A DNA stretch of 64,000 bases, taken from Halomonas ventosae. Lineage in GTDB: Bacteria; Pseudomonadota; Gammaproteobacteria; Pseudomonadales; Halomonadaceae. A program made the translations under genes and the position numbers. This document shows positions 56,114-64,000 of this stretch, piece by piece; position 1 is the stretch's first letter; each line of letters opens with the position of its first letter. Under the pieces are notes generated by a model. The model did no database searches. It saw only the letters and a program-made list of their open reading frames with translations, and was not told where the DNA came from. Location: the NCBI RefSeq assembly GCF_004363555.1, contig NZ_SNZJ01000008.1:1-64000 (forward strand), given 5' to 3'.

Positions 56114-56857
56114 TCAGTCTCGGTCGTCCGCCGCCTGTTCGACCAGGCGTCCGCCGTCGAGGCGAAGGACACGGTCCTGATGGGCGGCGAGCCCCGGGTC
56201 GTGGGTGACGATCACGAAGGCACAGGCCGCACTGCTCGCCAGCTCGTCCATCAGCGCCAGGATGCTCGCCGCGGTGGTCTGGTCCAGGTTGCCGGTGGGC
56301 TCGTCCATCAGCACCAGGCTCGGGTCGGTGACCAGCGCCCGGGCGATGGCCACCCGCTGGCGCTCGCCACCGGAGAGCTCGCCCGGCTTGTGGTCGGCCC
56401 GCTCGGCCATCCCGACCCGCGCCAGCAGCTGGCGGGCCCGCTCCTCGGCCACCCGCTTGCGCTGGCCGCGCACGATCAGCGGCAGGGCGGCATTCTCCAG
56501 GGCGGTGAACTCCGCCAGCAGGTGGTGGAACTGGTAGACGAAGCCGATGTGGCGGTTGCGGAAGCGCCCCAGGTCGGCGTCACCCAGCGCCAGCAGAGAC
56601 TCGCCGGCGATGCGCACCTCGCCGCGACTCGGGCGATCCAGCCCGCCCAGCAGGTTGAGCAGCGTCGTCTTGCCGGAGCCGGAACTGCCGACCACGGCCA
56701 CTCGCTCGCCGGCCAGGACCCGCATCGCCAGGCCATCGAGCACGGTGAGGTCCCGCGGTCCCTCGCGATAGATCCGCGTCAGGTCACGGCATTCGAGCAT
56801 CACCTGCCCCGCCCGGGCGCCCGCTTCCTGTCGTGGGGTCATGGCCGTCTCACTCAT
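56114..56857 (-). CDS. lolD: Lipoprotein-releasing ATPase LolD
   Basis: ATPase of the transporter that releases lipoproteins from the inner membrane to LolA. The 247-residue ABC protein has Walker A VGSSGSGKTT, the signature ELSGGERQRVAIARAL, Walker B LVLMDEPTGNLD and the H-loop IVTHD. The start at 56857 has GAGGTG seven bases away and lies 8 nt inside the permease gene, so translation is coupled. It is paired with a single LolC/E-type permease. In Pseudomonas a lolE follows lolD; here the next gene is DUF2062, convergent. Confidence 0.94.
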   Translation of the reverse strand: MSETAMTPRQEAGARAGQVMLECRDLTRIYREGPRDLTVLDGLAMRVLAGERVAVVGSSGSGKTTLLNLLGGLDRPSRGEVRIAGESLLALGDADLGRFRNRHIGFVYQFHHLLAEFTALENAALPLIVRGQRKRVAEERARQLLARVGMAERADHKPGELSGGERQRVAIARALVTDPSLVLMDEPTGNLDQTTAASILALMDELASSAACAFVIVTHDPGLAAHQDRVLRLDGGRLVEQAADDRD

Positions 56858-58091
56858 AGCGCAGCACCTCGGCAGGCTGTACCCGGGCGGCACGCCATGC
56901 CGGATACAGGGTGGAGAGGAAGGTCAGCACGAAGGCCGCCGACACGATATTGCCCACATCGCTCCAGATCAGGCGTGACGGCAGGTTGCTGATGAAGTAG
57001 ACCCCGGCATCGAGGAAGTGGATGCCGAAGGTGCTCTCCACCCAGCCGATGAGGTCCGACACGGTCCAGGCCAGCAGCACGCCCAGGGTCACGCCCACCA
57101 GGATGCCGATCACCCCGATCGCCAGTCCCTGGACGATGAAGATCCCCATGATCGAGCGTGGCGTGGCGCCGATGGTGCGCAGGATGGCGATGTCGGCCCG
57201 CTTGTCGGTCACCACCATCACCAGGGTGGAGACGATGTTGAAGGCCGCCACGGCGATGATCACCGTCAGCAGCAGCGCGATCATGCGCTTCTCCATCTGG
57301 ATGGCCTGGAAGAGGTTGCCATGGGAGTAGGTCCAGTCGAGCCCACGGTAGCCGGCCCCCAGTTCGTCGATGATCGAGCGGGTCTCGCTGCCCGCGGCGA
57401 AGAGGTCGTCCAGTTCGAGGCGCAGGCCGCCGACCGCGTCGCCCAGCCGCGCCAGGGTCTGCATGTCGTCGATGTGGGCATAGGCCAGGGACGCGTCCAG
57501 GTCCGCGCCGACGCTGAAGATGCCGCTCACGGTGAAGCGCTTGAGCCGCGGGAAGACGCCGGCGGGGGTGATCGAGGCCTCGGGCACCAGCAGCGTCACC
57601 CGATCGCCCACGCCGACGCCCAGGCGGCGCGCCAGGATCGAGCCGAGCACGATGTTCCAGTCGCCGGGCATGAGATCCTCGAGGCTGCCGTGGCGCATGT
57701 TCTCGTCGATGATCGACACCCGGCCCTCCCACTCGGGCTCGATGCCGATGACCATGGCGCCCTCGTTGCGTCCGCCCACCGAGAACATGCCCTGCTGCTC
57801 GACATAGGGCGCCGCGCCGACTACCCGCTCGCGCTCCATGAGGCGCTCGGCCAGCGGCTGCCAGTCGGTGAGCCCACCCGGCGCCTCGATCTTGGTGTGG
57901 GGCACCATGCCCAGCACCCGGGTGCGCAGCTCGTGGTCGAAGCCGTTCATCACCGAGAGCACCAGGATGAGCACCGCGACACCCAGCATCAGGCCCAGCA
58001 TGGAGGTCAGCGAGATGAAGGAGATGAAGTGGTTGCGACGCTTGGCGCGCACGTAGCGCAGCCCGATCAGGAAGGGGAGACGGTCGAACAT
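56850..58091 (-). CDS. lolC: LolC/LolE-family lipoprotein-releasing permease
   Basis: Membrane subunit of the Lol ABC transporter. The 413-residue protein has an N-terminal helix (about 25-48, with SMLGLMLGVAVLILVLSVMNGFDHELR), a large periplasmic domain, and three C-terminal helices (about 270-410) with MVVTDKRADIAILRTIGATPRSIMGIFIVQG and the final STLYPAWRAARVQPAEVLRYE. It is the only Lol permease at this locus, so it may be LolC with lolE elsewhere or a hybrid LolF-type subunit working as a homodimer. The start at 58091 has AAGGA eight bases upstream. Confidence 0.9.
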   Translation of the reverse strand: MFDRLPFLIGLRYVRAKRRNHFISFISLTSMLGLMLGVAVLILVLSVMNGFDHELRTRVLGMVPHTKIEAPGGLTDWQPLAERLMERERVVGAAPYVEQQGMFSVGGRNEGAMVIGIEPEWEGRVSIIDENMRHGSLEDLMPGDWNIVLGSILARRLGVGVGDRVTLLVPEASITPAGVFPRLKRFTVSGIFSVGADLDASLAYAHIDDMQTLARLGDAVGGLRLELDDLFAAGSETRSIIDELGAGYRGLDWTYSHGNLFQAIQMEKRMIALLLTVIIAVAAFNIVSTLVMVVTDKRADIAILRTIGATPRSIMGIFIVQGLAIGVIGILVGVTLGVLLAWTVSDLIGWVESTFGIHFLDAGVYFISNLPSRLIWSDVGNIVSAAFVLTFLSTLYPAWRAARVQPAEVLRYE

Positions 58092-58243
58092 GGGAACATT
58101 CCTTGTCGGCGGGCGCCCATGGTACGGTTTTTTGGCATCTACTGCATCGCCGGCGCCGCCCGTTTGCGTGATCATTGCATCATTGCCGGCGGCGGCCTAC
58201 ATTGCGCCGGCACGCCCCGAGACGACCTGCACGAGACCCGCCC

Positions 58244-59293
58244 ATGGCCCATCGCCTGCTCCCCGAATGGCATCCCCAGGATGCCGTGCACCTCACCTGG
58301 CCCAGTCCCGACAGCGACTGGGCCCCGCTGCTCGAACGCATCGAGGCGACGCTGGAGGCCATGGTGGTCGCCATCACGCGCTACCAGGCCGTGCTGGTCG
58401 CCGTGCCGGATGCCGCAACCCGCAGCCACCTGGCCCATCGCTTCGCCTGCCTGGGCGTCGAGGCCACCCGCCTGAGGCTGGTGGTCGCCCCCGCCGACGA
58501 CACCTGGACCCGCGACCACGGCCCCCTGGGGGTGGCGCATGATGGCACGCCGCGGCTTCTCGACTACGTCTTCACCGGCTGGGGCGGCAAGTTCGAGGCC
58601 AGCCGCGACAATACCCTGACGCGCCGTCTGGCGGACGCCGGCACCTTCGCCTGCCCGGTGGAAGCCCGCGAGCTGGTACTCGAGGGCGGCGCCATCGAGA
58701 CCGATGGCGAAGGTACCCTGCTGACCACCGAGGCGTGTTTGCTCAATCCCAACCGCAATCCCGGTCTCGACAGGACGGCTCTCGAGGCGCGCCTGAAGGC
58801 GGAGCTCGGCGTCTCGCGGGTACTGTGGCTGGCCAATGGCCACCTGGAGGGTGACGATACCGACAGCCATGTGGATACCCTGGTGCGTTTCTGCGACCCG
58901 GCCACGCTGGCCTATGTCAGGTGCGACGACCCGGGCGACCCCCACTACCCGGCGCTGGCCGCCCTGGAGAGCGAGCTGCATGCCCTGCGGCGCGCCGACG
59001 GCGAGCCCTACCGGCTGGTTGCCCTGCCCTGGCCGCGCCCCTGCCATGACCCGGTGGATGGCCATCGACTGCCGGCGACCTACGCCAACTTCCTGATCAT
59101 CAACGGCGCCGTGCTGGTCCCGACCTATGGCGACGCCGCCGACAGCCGCGCCCTCGCCGTCCTGGGCGAGGCCTTTCCGGGCCGCGACATCATCCCCATC
59201 GACTGCCTGAGCGTGATCCGCCAGCATGGCAGCCTGCACTGCCTGACCATGCAGCTGCCCCAGGGCAGCCTGGCCGACACGCCCCGGCCCTGA
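58244..59293 (+). CDS. aguA: Agmatine deiminase
   Basis: Converts agmatine to N-carbamoylputrescine plus ammonia. The 349-residue protein of the peptidyl-arginine-deiminase fold has DTWTRDHGPLG, LEGGAIETDGEGTLLTTEACLLN, HLEGDDTDSHVDT with H209 and D211, and the nucleophile C333 in HGSLHCLTMQ. The start at 58244 aligns with the family (LPEWHPQDAVHLTWP). It is followed 17 bp later by aguB, giving the two-step agmatine-to-putrescine route. No transporter or regulator gene for agmatine is visible next to it. Confidence 0.93.
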   Translation: MAHRLLPEWHPQDAVHLTWPSPDSDWAPLLERIEATLEAMVVAITRYQAVLVAVPDAATRSHLAHRFACLGVEATRLRLVVAPADDTWTRDHGPLGVAHDGTPRLLDYVFTGWGGKFEASRDNTLTRRLADAGTFACPVEARELVLEGGAIETDGEGTLLTTEACLLNPNRNPGLDRTALEARLKAELGVSRVLWLANGHLEGDDTDSHVDTLVRFCDPATLAYVRCDDPGDPHYPALAALESELHALRRADGEPYRLVALPWPRPCHDPVDGHRLPATYANFLIINGAVLVPTYGDAADSRALAVLGEAFPGRDIIPIDCLSVIRQHGSLHCLTMQLPQGSLADTPRP

Positions 59294-59310
59294 CCCACAA
59301 GGAGAGCCCC

Positions 59311-60213
59311 ATGTCCCGCACCCTGAAGGTGGGCCTGGTCCAGCAGCCCGCCTGGCCCGACAAGGCCAGGAGTCTCACCGAGAGCGAGGCCGGCATTCGC
59401 GAGCTGGCCACCGCCGGCGCCCAGCTGGTGCTGCTCCAGGAACTGCATGCCACCCACTATTTCTGCCAGACCGAGGACACCGACGTCTTCGACCTGGCCG
59501 AGCCCCTCGACGGGCCGACCGGCACGCGGCTGGCGACCCTGGCGAAGGAGCTCGACATCGTGCTGGTGGGCTCGCTCTTTGAACGGCGCGCGCCCGGCCT
59601 CTACCACAATACCGCCGTGGTCTATGACCGTGACCGCGGCCGCGTGGGCCACTACCGCAAGATGCACATCCCCGACGACCCGGGCTTCTACGAGAAGTTC
59701 TACTTCACGCCCGGCGACCAGGACGACGGCCGTGGCCAGGGCTTCCAGCCGATCGACACCTCGCTGGGACGCCTGGGCGTGCTAGTGTGCTGGGACCAGT
59801 GGTACCCGGAAGCGGCGCGGCTGATGGCCCTGGCCGGCGCGGAGCTGCTGCTCTACCCCACCGCCATCGGCTGGCATCCGCCCGACGACACCCCGGAGAA
59901 GCAGCGCCAGAAGGAGGCCTGGACCCTGATCCAGCGCAGCCATGGCGTGGCCAATGGCCTGCCGGTGATCGTCGCCAACCGGGTCGGCCACGAGTCGGAT
60001 CCTTCCGGGGCGACGCCGGGCATCGACTTCTGGGGCGGCAGCTTCATCTGCGGCCCCCAGGGCGAGCTGCTCGCCCATGCCGGCCAGGAGGCGGAGCGCA
60101 TGCTGGTCACCCTGGACATGACGCTCAGCGAGGAGGTGCGGCGCATCTGGCCCTACCTGCGGGACCGCCGCATCGACGCCTATGGCGACCTGACCCGGCG
60201 CTATCGGGACTGA
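59311..60213 (+). CDS. aguB: N-carbamoylputrescine amidase
   Basis: Hydrolyses N-carbamoylputrescine to putrescine, CO2 and ammonia. The 300-residue nitrilase-superfamily protein has the catalytic triad E44 (LLQELHA), K117 (YRKMHIP) and C160 (LVCWDQWYPEAAR), and GGSFICGPQGELL. AAGGAG precedes the ATG. It forms an operon with aguA. An 8-bp tandem array starts 7 bp after its stop codon. Confidence 0.95.
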   Translation: MSRTLKVGLVQQPAWPDKARSLTESEAGIRELATAGAQLVLLQELHATHYFCQTEDTDVFDLAEPLDGPTGTRLATLAKELDIVLVGSLFERRAPGLYHNTAVVYDRDRGRVGHYRKMHIPDDPGFYEKFYFTPGDQDDGRGQGFQPIDTSLGRLGVLVCWDQWYPEAARLMALAGAELLLYPTAIGWHPPDDTPEKQRQKEAWTLIQRSHGVANGLPVIVANRVGHESDPSGATPGIDFWGGSFICGPQGELLAHAGQEAERMLVTLDMTLSEEVRRIWPYLRDRRIDAYGDLTRRYRD

Positions 60214-60219
60214 GGCGGC

Positions 60220-60293
60220 AAGCCGCCAAGCCGCCAAGCCGCCAAGCCGCCAAGCCGCCAAGCCGCCAAGCCGCCAAGCCGCCAAGCCGCCAA
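60220..60293. repeat. 8-bp tandem array (AAGCCGCC)n
   Basis: Nine perfect head-to-tail copies of AAGCCGCC start seven bases after the aguB stop. The unit differs by one base from the array at 1-101 (AAGCGGCC). It is non-coding, lies between convergent aguB and mutT, and is followed by a strong hairpin and CTTGTAGC words (60355-60376). Confidence 0.95.
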
Positions 60294-60312
60294 AGTGTGG
60301 GGCGCTGCCACG

Positions 60313-60350
60313 CAAAAGCAAACCCCGAGGCAATGGCCTCGGGGTTTGCT
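60313..60350 (-). terminator. Terminator of the secA-argJ-mutT series
   Basis: A 14-bp stem (AGCAAACCCCGAGG, loop CAATGG or complement) followed on the minus strand by CTTTTGC. It also works as a hairpin in the aguB direction, where the tail is TTGTC. Good intrinsic terminator for mutT, bidirectional. Confidence 0.85.
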
Positions 60351-60383
60351 TGTCACTCGGCGCTTGTAGCTCGGCGCTGGTGA

Positions 60384-61340
60384 CTACTTCCAGAAATCGC
60401 GGATCGAGGCGATGCCCTGGGCCCCCACGGCGCGGGCATGGTGCGCATCGAAGCGCGTCATGCCGCCCAGGGCGAAGACCGGCATGCCGGCGTGCTCCAC
60501 CAGCTGCTGAAAGTCGTGCCAGCCGATCGGGGCCACCTCCGGATGGGAGGGGGTGGTGCGCAGCGGCGAGAGGGTCACGAAGTCGCAGCCGATGCGGCGG
60601 GCCTGCTCCAGCTGCCGCCGATCGTGGGTCGAGGCGGAGAGCCACTTGCCTTCGGGCAACGGACGCCGCTCCAGGCTCATCAGCCGGTCGCTGGTCAGGT
60701 GGATGCCATCCGCAGCCACGGCCTCCAGCAGCGATGGCTCGCCATTGAGCACCAGGCGTGCGCCCCGCTCGCGACACAGCGCCAGCGCCTGCTCGGCACG
60801 CTTCAGGTAGTCGGCCTCCCCCAGCGACTTGGCACGCAGCTGTACCAGGCGCACCCCATCCTCGTCGAGGGCACGGGCCAGTCGCTCCATGAAGCGCGCC
60901 TCGTCGGGCTCCTCGCCGGTGATCAGGTACTCGGTGGGCAGCATGACTGCCCGCAGGATCGGCAGGTTGGCCGCCGGGAAGGGGTAGTTCACCAGGTCGG
61001 TCATGGGCACCCAGCGCACCGCCTGCCCCTCGCGACCGAACGGCTCGCCGGCGAAGTCGTGCACCTGCCACACATCCAGCAGGATATGCTTGTCGGAGTA
61101 TTCGTGGTGGATGCGGATCAGCGGCTGTGCCCGCCGGATCTCGACGCCGAGCTCCTCGTGGAGCTCGCGCTTCAGCGCCTCGAGCCCGGTCTCGTAGGGT
61201 GCCAGCTTGCCGCCGGGAAACTCCCACAGCCCTCCGTGATCGACGTTGGAGGGACGACGGGCGAGGAGCACCTCACTGCCGTCGCCACTGATGATGGCGG
61301 CGGCCGCCACATGCACCCTTCTCTTCACCATTGCGTTCAT
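60384..61340 (-). CDS. mutT: MutT-ThiE fusion: Nudix hydrolase with thiamine-phosphate-synthase-like domain
   Basis: The 318-residue protein joins two domains. Residues 5-130 are a MutT-type Nudix hydrolase that removes 8-oxo-dGTP; the Nudix box is GGKLAPYETGLEALKREL plus HEELGVE. Residues 140-318 resemble TMP synthase ThiE/TenI (VRLVQLRAKSL, GIHLTSDRL, WLSASTHDRRQLEQA, FVTLSPLRTTPSHP, FALGGM). The same fusion is found in Pseudomonas MutT. Whether the ThiE-like half is active is unclear. The ATG at 61340 has AGGAG only three bases upstream; a second ATG three codons on is at a long distance. Downstream of argJ in secA-argJ-mutT. Confidence 0.92.
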   Translation of the reverse strand: MNAMVKRRVHVAAAAIISGDGSEVLLARRPSNVDHGGLWEFPGGKLAPYETGLEALKRELHEELGVEIRRAQPLIRIHHEYSDKHILLDVWQVHDFAGEPFGREGQAVRWVPMTDLVNYPFPAANLPILRAVMLPTEYLITGEEPDEARFMERLARALDEDGVRLVQLRAKSLGEADYLKRAEQALALCRERGARLVLNGEPSLLEAVAADGIHLTSDRLMSLERRPLPEGKWLSASTHDRRQLEQARRIGCDFVTLSPLRTTPSHPEVAPIGWHDFQQLVEHAGMPVFALGGMTRFDAHHARAVGAQGIASIRDFWK

Positions 61341-61415
61341 TGACTCCTACCCGCTGGTCCACGCGGCCTTGCCGCCGCGCGGGGTTGCTGTCTGGCTGCC
61401 GACCGTCCCCGCCGG

Positions 61416-62645
61416 TCAGCTGCGATAGTCGGCATTGATAGTCACGTAGTCGTGGGACAGGTCCGAGGTCCACACCGTGGCGCTCTGCTCGCCGCGCCCC
61501 AGGGCGATGCGGATGACGATCTCCTCGCGAGCCATCACCGCGCTGCCGGCCTCCTCGGTATACCCCGGTGCGCGTCCGCCACGCTCGACCAGGCGCACCT
61601 CGCCGAGATCGATGGTGACCCGCTCCACGTCGAACGCCTCGACGGGGGCACGCCCCACCGCGGCCAGGATCCGTCCCCAGTTGGCATCGGAGGCGTAGAG
61701 GGCGGTCTTGACCAGCGGCGAGTGGGCCACGGTGAAGGCCACGTCCAGGGCCTCGCGACGGCTGCGCGCCTCGTCGACCTGCAGGGTGACGAACTTGGTC
61801 GCCCCCTCACCATCGCGGATCACCGCCTGGGCCAGTTCGGTCATCACCCGCAGCAGGCCATTGCGGAAGATGGCCAGGTCCGCCTCGTCCTCCACCGCGG
61901 CGCCACGCCCGGTGCTGATCAGCATGCAGGCATCGTTGGTCGAGGTATCGCTGTCCACGGTGATGCAGTTGAAGGAGCGCTCCACCGCCTCTCGCAACAG
62001 CTGGTCGAGCAGCACCGGCTCCAGGGCCGCATCGGTGGCCACAAAGGCCAGCATGGTCGCCATGTCGGGACGAATCATCCCCGAGCCCTTGGCAATGCCG
62101 TTGATGGTCACCGTCTGGTTGCCCAGCGCCAGGGTCACGCTGGCGCCCTTGGCCCGGGTATCGGTGGTCAGGATCCCCTCGCCGGCCTCGCGCCAGGCGG
62201 CAGCGCCATCGTCGAGGCCCTGCAGGGCCGTGGGCAGGCCCGCCAGCAGTCGCTCCATGGGCAGTGGCTCACCGATCACCCCGGTGGAGAACGGCAGCAC
62301 GCTGCGTTCCTCCACCCCGGCCAGCCGTGCCAGCTCGGCACAGGTGGCACGGGCGTCCTCGAGGCCCGTCTCGCCAGTCCCGGCATTGGCATTGCCGGTA
62401 TTGATCACCAGGTAACGCGCCCCTTCCCCGTGCGCCGTGCAGGCGGCCAGGTGCTCACGGGCCACCGTCACCGGCGCCGCGCAGAAGGCGTTGCGGGTGA
62501 AGGCACCGGACACCCTGGCCCCCTCGGGGACCTCGATCACGACCAGGTCCCGGCGGTCGGGCTTCTTGATCCCGGCCATGGCGGTGCCCAGCCGCAGCCC
62601 CTCGATCACCGGCATCTCCGGAAAACGTGTCTCGCCCACTGCCAT
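61416..62645 (-). CDS. argJ: Glutamate N-acetyltransferase/N-acetylglutamate synthase ArgJ
   Basis: Arginine pathway enzyme that recycles the acetyl group from N-acetylornithine to glutamate and may also use acetyl-CoA. The 409-residue precursor is self-cleaved before T197 in KGSGMIRPDMATMLAF. Other family features are INTGNANAGTG, CITVDSDTSTNDACML and the end HDYVTINADYRS. Whether it is bi- or monofunctional cannot be read. It follows secA by 45 bp. Confidence 0.96.
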   Translation of the reverse strand: MAVGETRFPEMPVIEGLRLGTAMAGIKKPDRRDLVVIEVPEGARVSGAFTRNAFCAAPVTVAREHLAACTAHGEGARYLVINTGNANAGTGETGLEDARATCAELARLAGVEERSVLPFSTGVIGEPLPMERLLAGLPTALQGLDDGAAAWREAGEGILTTDTRAKGASVTLALGNQTVTINGIAKGSGMIRPDMATMLAFVATDAALEPVLLDQLLREAVERSFNCITVDSDTSTNDACMLISTGRGAAVEDEADLAIFRNGLLRVMTELAQAVIRDGEGATKFVTLQVDEARSRREALDVAFTVAHSPLVKTALYASDANWGRILAAVGRAPVEAFDVERVTIDLGEVRLVERGGRAPGYTEEAGSAVMAREEIVIRIALGRGEQSATVWTSDLSHDYVTINADYRS

Positions 62646-62690
62646 CGTCTCGTCTCCTCTCCTGGCCGGGGTCGCCCCCGGCCTGTCGCC

Positions 62691-64000
62691 TCAGCTCAGC
62701 TTGCCGCAGCACTGCTTGTACTTCTTTCCCGACCCGCAGGGGCAGGGATCATTGCGGCCCACCTTGGGCCCCTCGCGGCGCAACGGGCGACCGTCGGCTC
62801 CCGGGGCCGGGGCGGCCGGGGCCTCGTCCTGGTCGTCGGCCGCCATCGACGGCTCGTCATGCCGGCTCGCCGCGCTGGCCTTCTCGCGCTCCAGCGCCTC
62901 GCGGCGCTGGCGCTCCAGGGCCTCCACCTCCTCGGGGCGGCGTACCTGGACATGGCTGAGGATGCGGGTGACGTCGGCCTTGATGTTGGTGAGCAGGTTC
63001 TGGAACAGCTCGAAGGCCTCGCGCTTGTACTCCTGCTTGGGGTTCTTCTGGGCATAGCCTCGCAGGTGGATCCCCCGGCGCAGGTGGTCCATGGACTGCA
63101 GGTGCTCCTTCCAGCGGGTGTCGAGCACCTGCAGCATCACCTGCTTCTCGAAGCGGCGCATCAACGCCTCGCCGGCCTCGGCCACCTTGGCCTCGTAGGC
63201 CTCGCGATGCATCGCCTGCAGCCGCTCTCGCAGCTGCTCCTCGTGGAAGCGCTCGTCCTGCTCGGCCCACTCGACCACCGGCGCGTCGAGGTTGAACTCG
63301 CTCTTAAGGTGGTCCTGGAGGCCGGCCAGGTCCCACTGCTCGGGCAGGCTCTGGGGCGGGACGAACTCGCTGATGGCGAGGTCCAGGACCTCCTCGCGGA
63401 TGCCCATGACGCTGTCGGAGACGTCATCGGCGGCGAGTATCTCGTTGCGCTGCTCGTAGATGACGCGACGCTGGTCGTTGGCCACGTCGTCGTACTCGAG
63501 CAGCTGCTTGCGGATATCGAAGTTGCGGCCCTCGACCTTCTTCTGGGCGCGTTCCACGGCATTGGAGACCATCTTGTGCTCGATCGCCTCGCCGTGCTCC
63601 AGCCCCAGGGCCTTCATCATGCGCTGCACCCGGTCGGAGCCGAACAGGCGCATCAGGTTGTCTTCCAGCGAGAGGAAGAAGCGCGTCGAGCCGGGATCCC
63701 CCTGGCGGCCGGCGCGACCGCGCAGCTGATTGTCGATGCGCCGAGACTCGTGGCGCTCCGAGCCGACCACGTGCAGGCCACCGGCCTCGAGCACGGCCTC
63801 ATGGCGGGCCTGCCACTCGGCCTTGAGCTGCTCGACCTGGGCTTCGGACGGGTTCTCCAGCTTGGCGGCCTCGGCCTCCCAGTTGCCGCCCAGCACGATG
63901 TCGGTGCCGCGGCCAGCCATGTTGGTGGCGATGGTGACGGCCCCGGGGCGACCGGCCTGGGCGATGATCTCGGCCTCGCTCTGGTGCTGCTTGGCGTTGA
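62691..64000 (-). CDS. secA: Preprotein translocase ATPase SecA, C-terminal part
   Basis: Motor of the Sec translocon. Only the C-terminal portion of about 436 residues lies in the window; the N-terminus is beyond 64000. Visible are [16 protein letters not shown] of the second nucleotide-binding domain, [23 protein letters not shown], the helical scaffold and wing region with [27 protein letters not shown], and the C-terminal zinc motif [17 protein letters not shown] that binds SecB. A flexible Ala-rich linker precedes it. The gene is otherwise intact. Confidence 0.97.
   Translation of the reverse strand, partial: NAKQHQSEAEIIAQAGRPGAVTIATNMAGRGTDIVLGGNWEAEAAKLENPSEAQVEQLKAEWQARHEAVLEAGGLHVVGSERHESRRIDNQLRGRAGRQGDPGSTRFFLSLEDNLMRLFGSDRVQRMMKALGLEHGEAIEHKMVSNAVERAQKKVEGRNFDIRKQLLEYDDVANDQRRVIYEQRNEILAADDVSDSVMGIREEVLDLAISEFVPPQSLPEQWDLAGLQDHLKSEFNLDAPVVEWAEQDERFHEEQLRERLQAMHREAYEAKVAEAGEALMRRFEKQVMLQVLDTRWKEHLQSMDHLRRGIHLRGYAQKNPKQEYKREAFELFQNLLTNIKADVTRILSHVQVRRPEEVEALERQRREALEREKASAASRHDEPSMAADDQDEAPAAPAPGADGRPLRREGPKVGRNDPCPCGSGKKYKQCCGKLS

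Overview
The window is a G+C-rich, densely packed stretch of a gammaproteobacterial chromosome. Gene content and order resemble the Pseudomonas/Halomonas core (tatD-pilZ-holB-tmk-mltG-pabC-fabF-acpP-fabG-fabD-plsX-rpmF-yceD, and exbB-exbD-msbA-lpxK-ycaR-kdsB-ptp-murB opposite rne). Low-complexity AAGC/CTTG intergenic arrays and the acidic, alanine-rich RNase E tail make a Halomonas-type (Halomonadaceae) bacterium my best guess. This is inference from order and style, not from a database match. No rRNA, tRNA, CRISPR array, transposase or prophage was recognised; almost everything is chromosomal housekeeping.

Layout. 1-195: 8-bp tandem array and CTTG-rich flank. 196-4538 (minus): lepA-lepB-rnc-era. 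4720-8738 (minus): envelope-stress operon rpoE-rseA-rseB-mucD, without rseC. 9042-10121 (plus): aroG. 10234-13677 (minus): dinG and rhlB. 13826-14907 (plus): a small basic protein and xthA. 14938-19960 (minus): a six-gene TonB energy operon (DUF3450, TtpC-type MotA/TolQ protein, exbB, exbD, tonB, TPR protein) behind a possible Fur box. 20201-20812 (minus): Mn-type sod behind a better Fur box. 21101-24826: etfBA divergent from the ETF-quinone oxidoreductase gene, with a decayed copy of the etfA 3' end just downstream. 24946-30864 (minus): sulfurtransferase, UvrD-like helicase, DUF1285, tatD, pilZ, holB. 30861-39065 (minus): tmk, mltG, pabC and the fatty-acid cluster led by yceD-rpmF-plsX. 39195-39794 (plus): maf. 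39918-42639 (minus): sppA, a HAD phosphatase, rluC.

43204-46554 (plus): rne behind a promoter and a leader of about 460 nt, with a C-terminal half carrying about 15 A/K/E/P repeats. 46643-55389 (minus): comEC-exbB-exbD-msbA-lpxK-ycaR-kdsB-ptp-murB, joining DNA uptake, LPS synthesis/export and peptidoglycan precursor synthesis. 55523-56065 (plus): DUF2062. 56114-58091 (minus): lolD with only one LolC/E-type permease. 58244-60213 (plus): aguA-aguB agmatine-to-putrescine pair. 60220-60293: second 8-bp tandem array. 60384-64000 (minus): mutT-thiE fusion, argJ and the C-terminal part of secA, which runs off the window.

I see no convincing new defence or mobile system. The points most worth a second look are the 8-bp arrays and their CTTG-rich relatives at gene 3' ends, the etfA remnant, the repeat-built RNase E tail and long leader, a consensus promoter that would make the yceD mRNA leaderless, the unresolved tmk start, the single Lol permease, and the Fur-like and PsrA-like sites.
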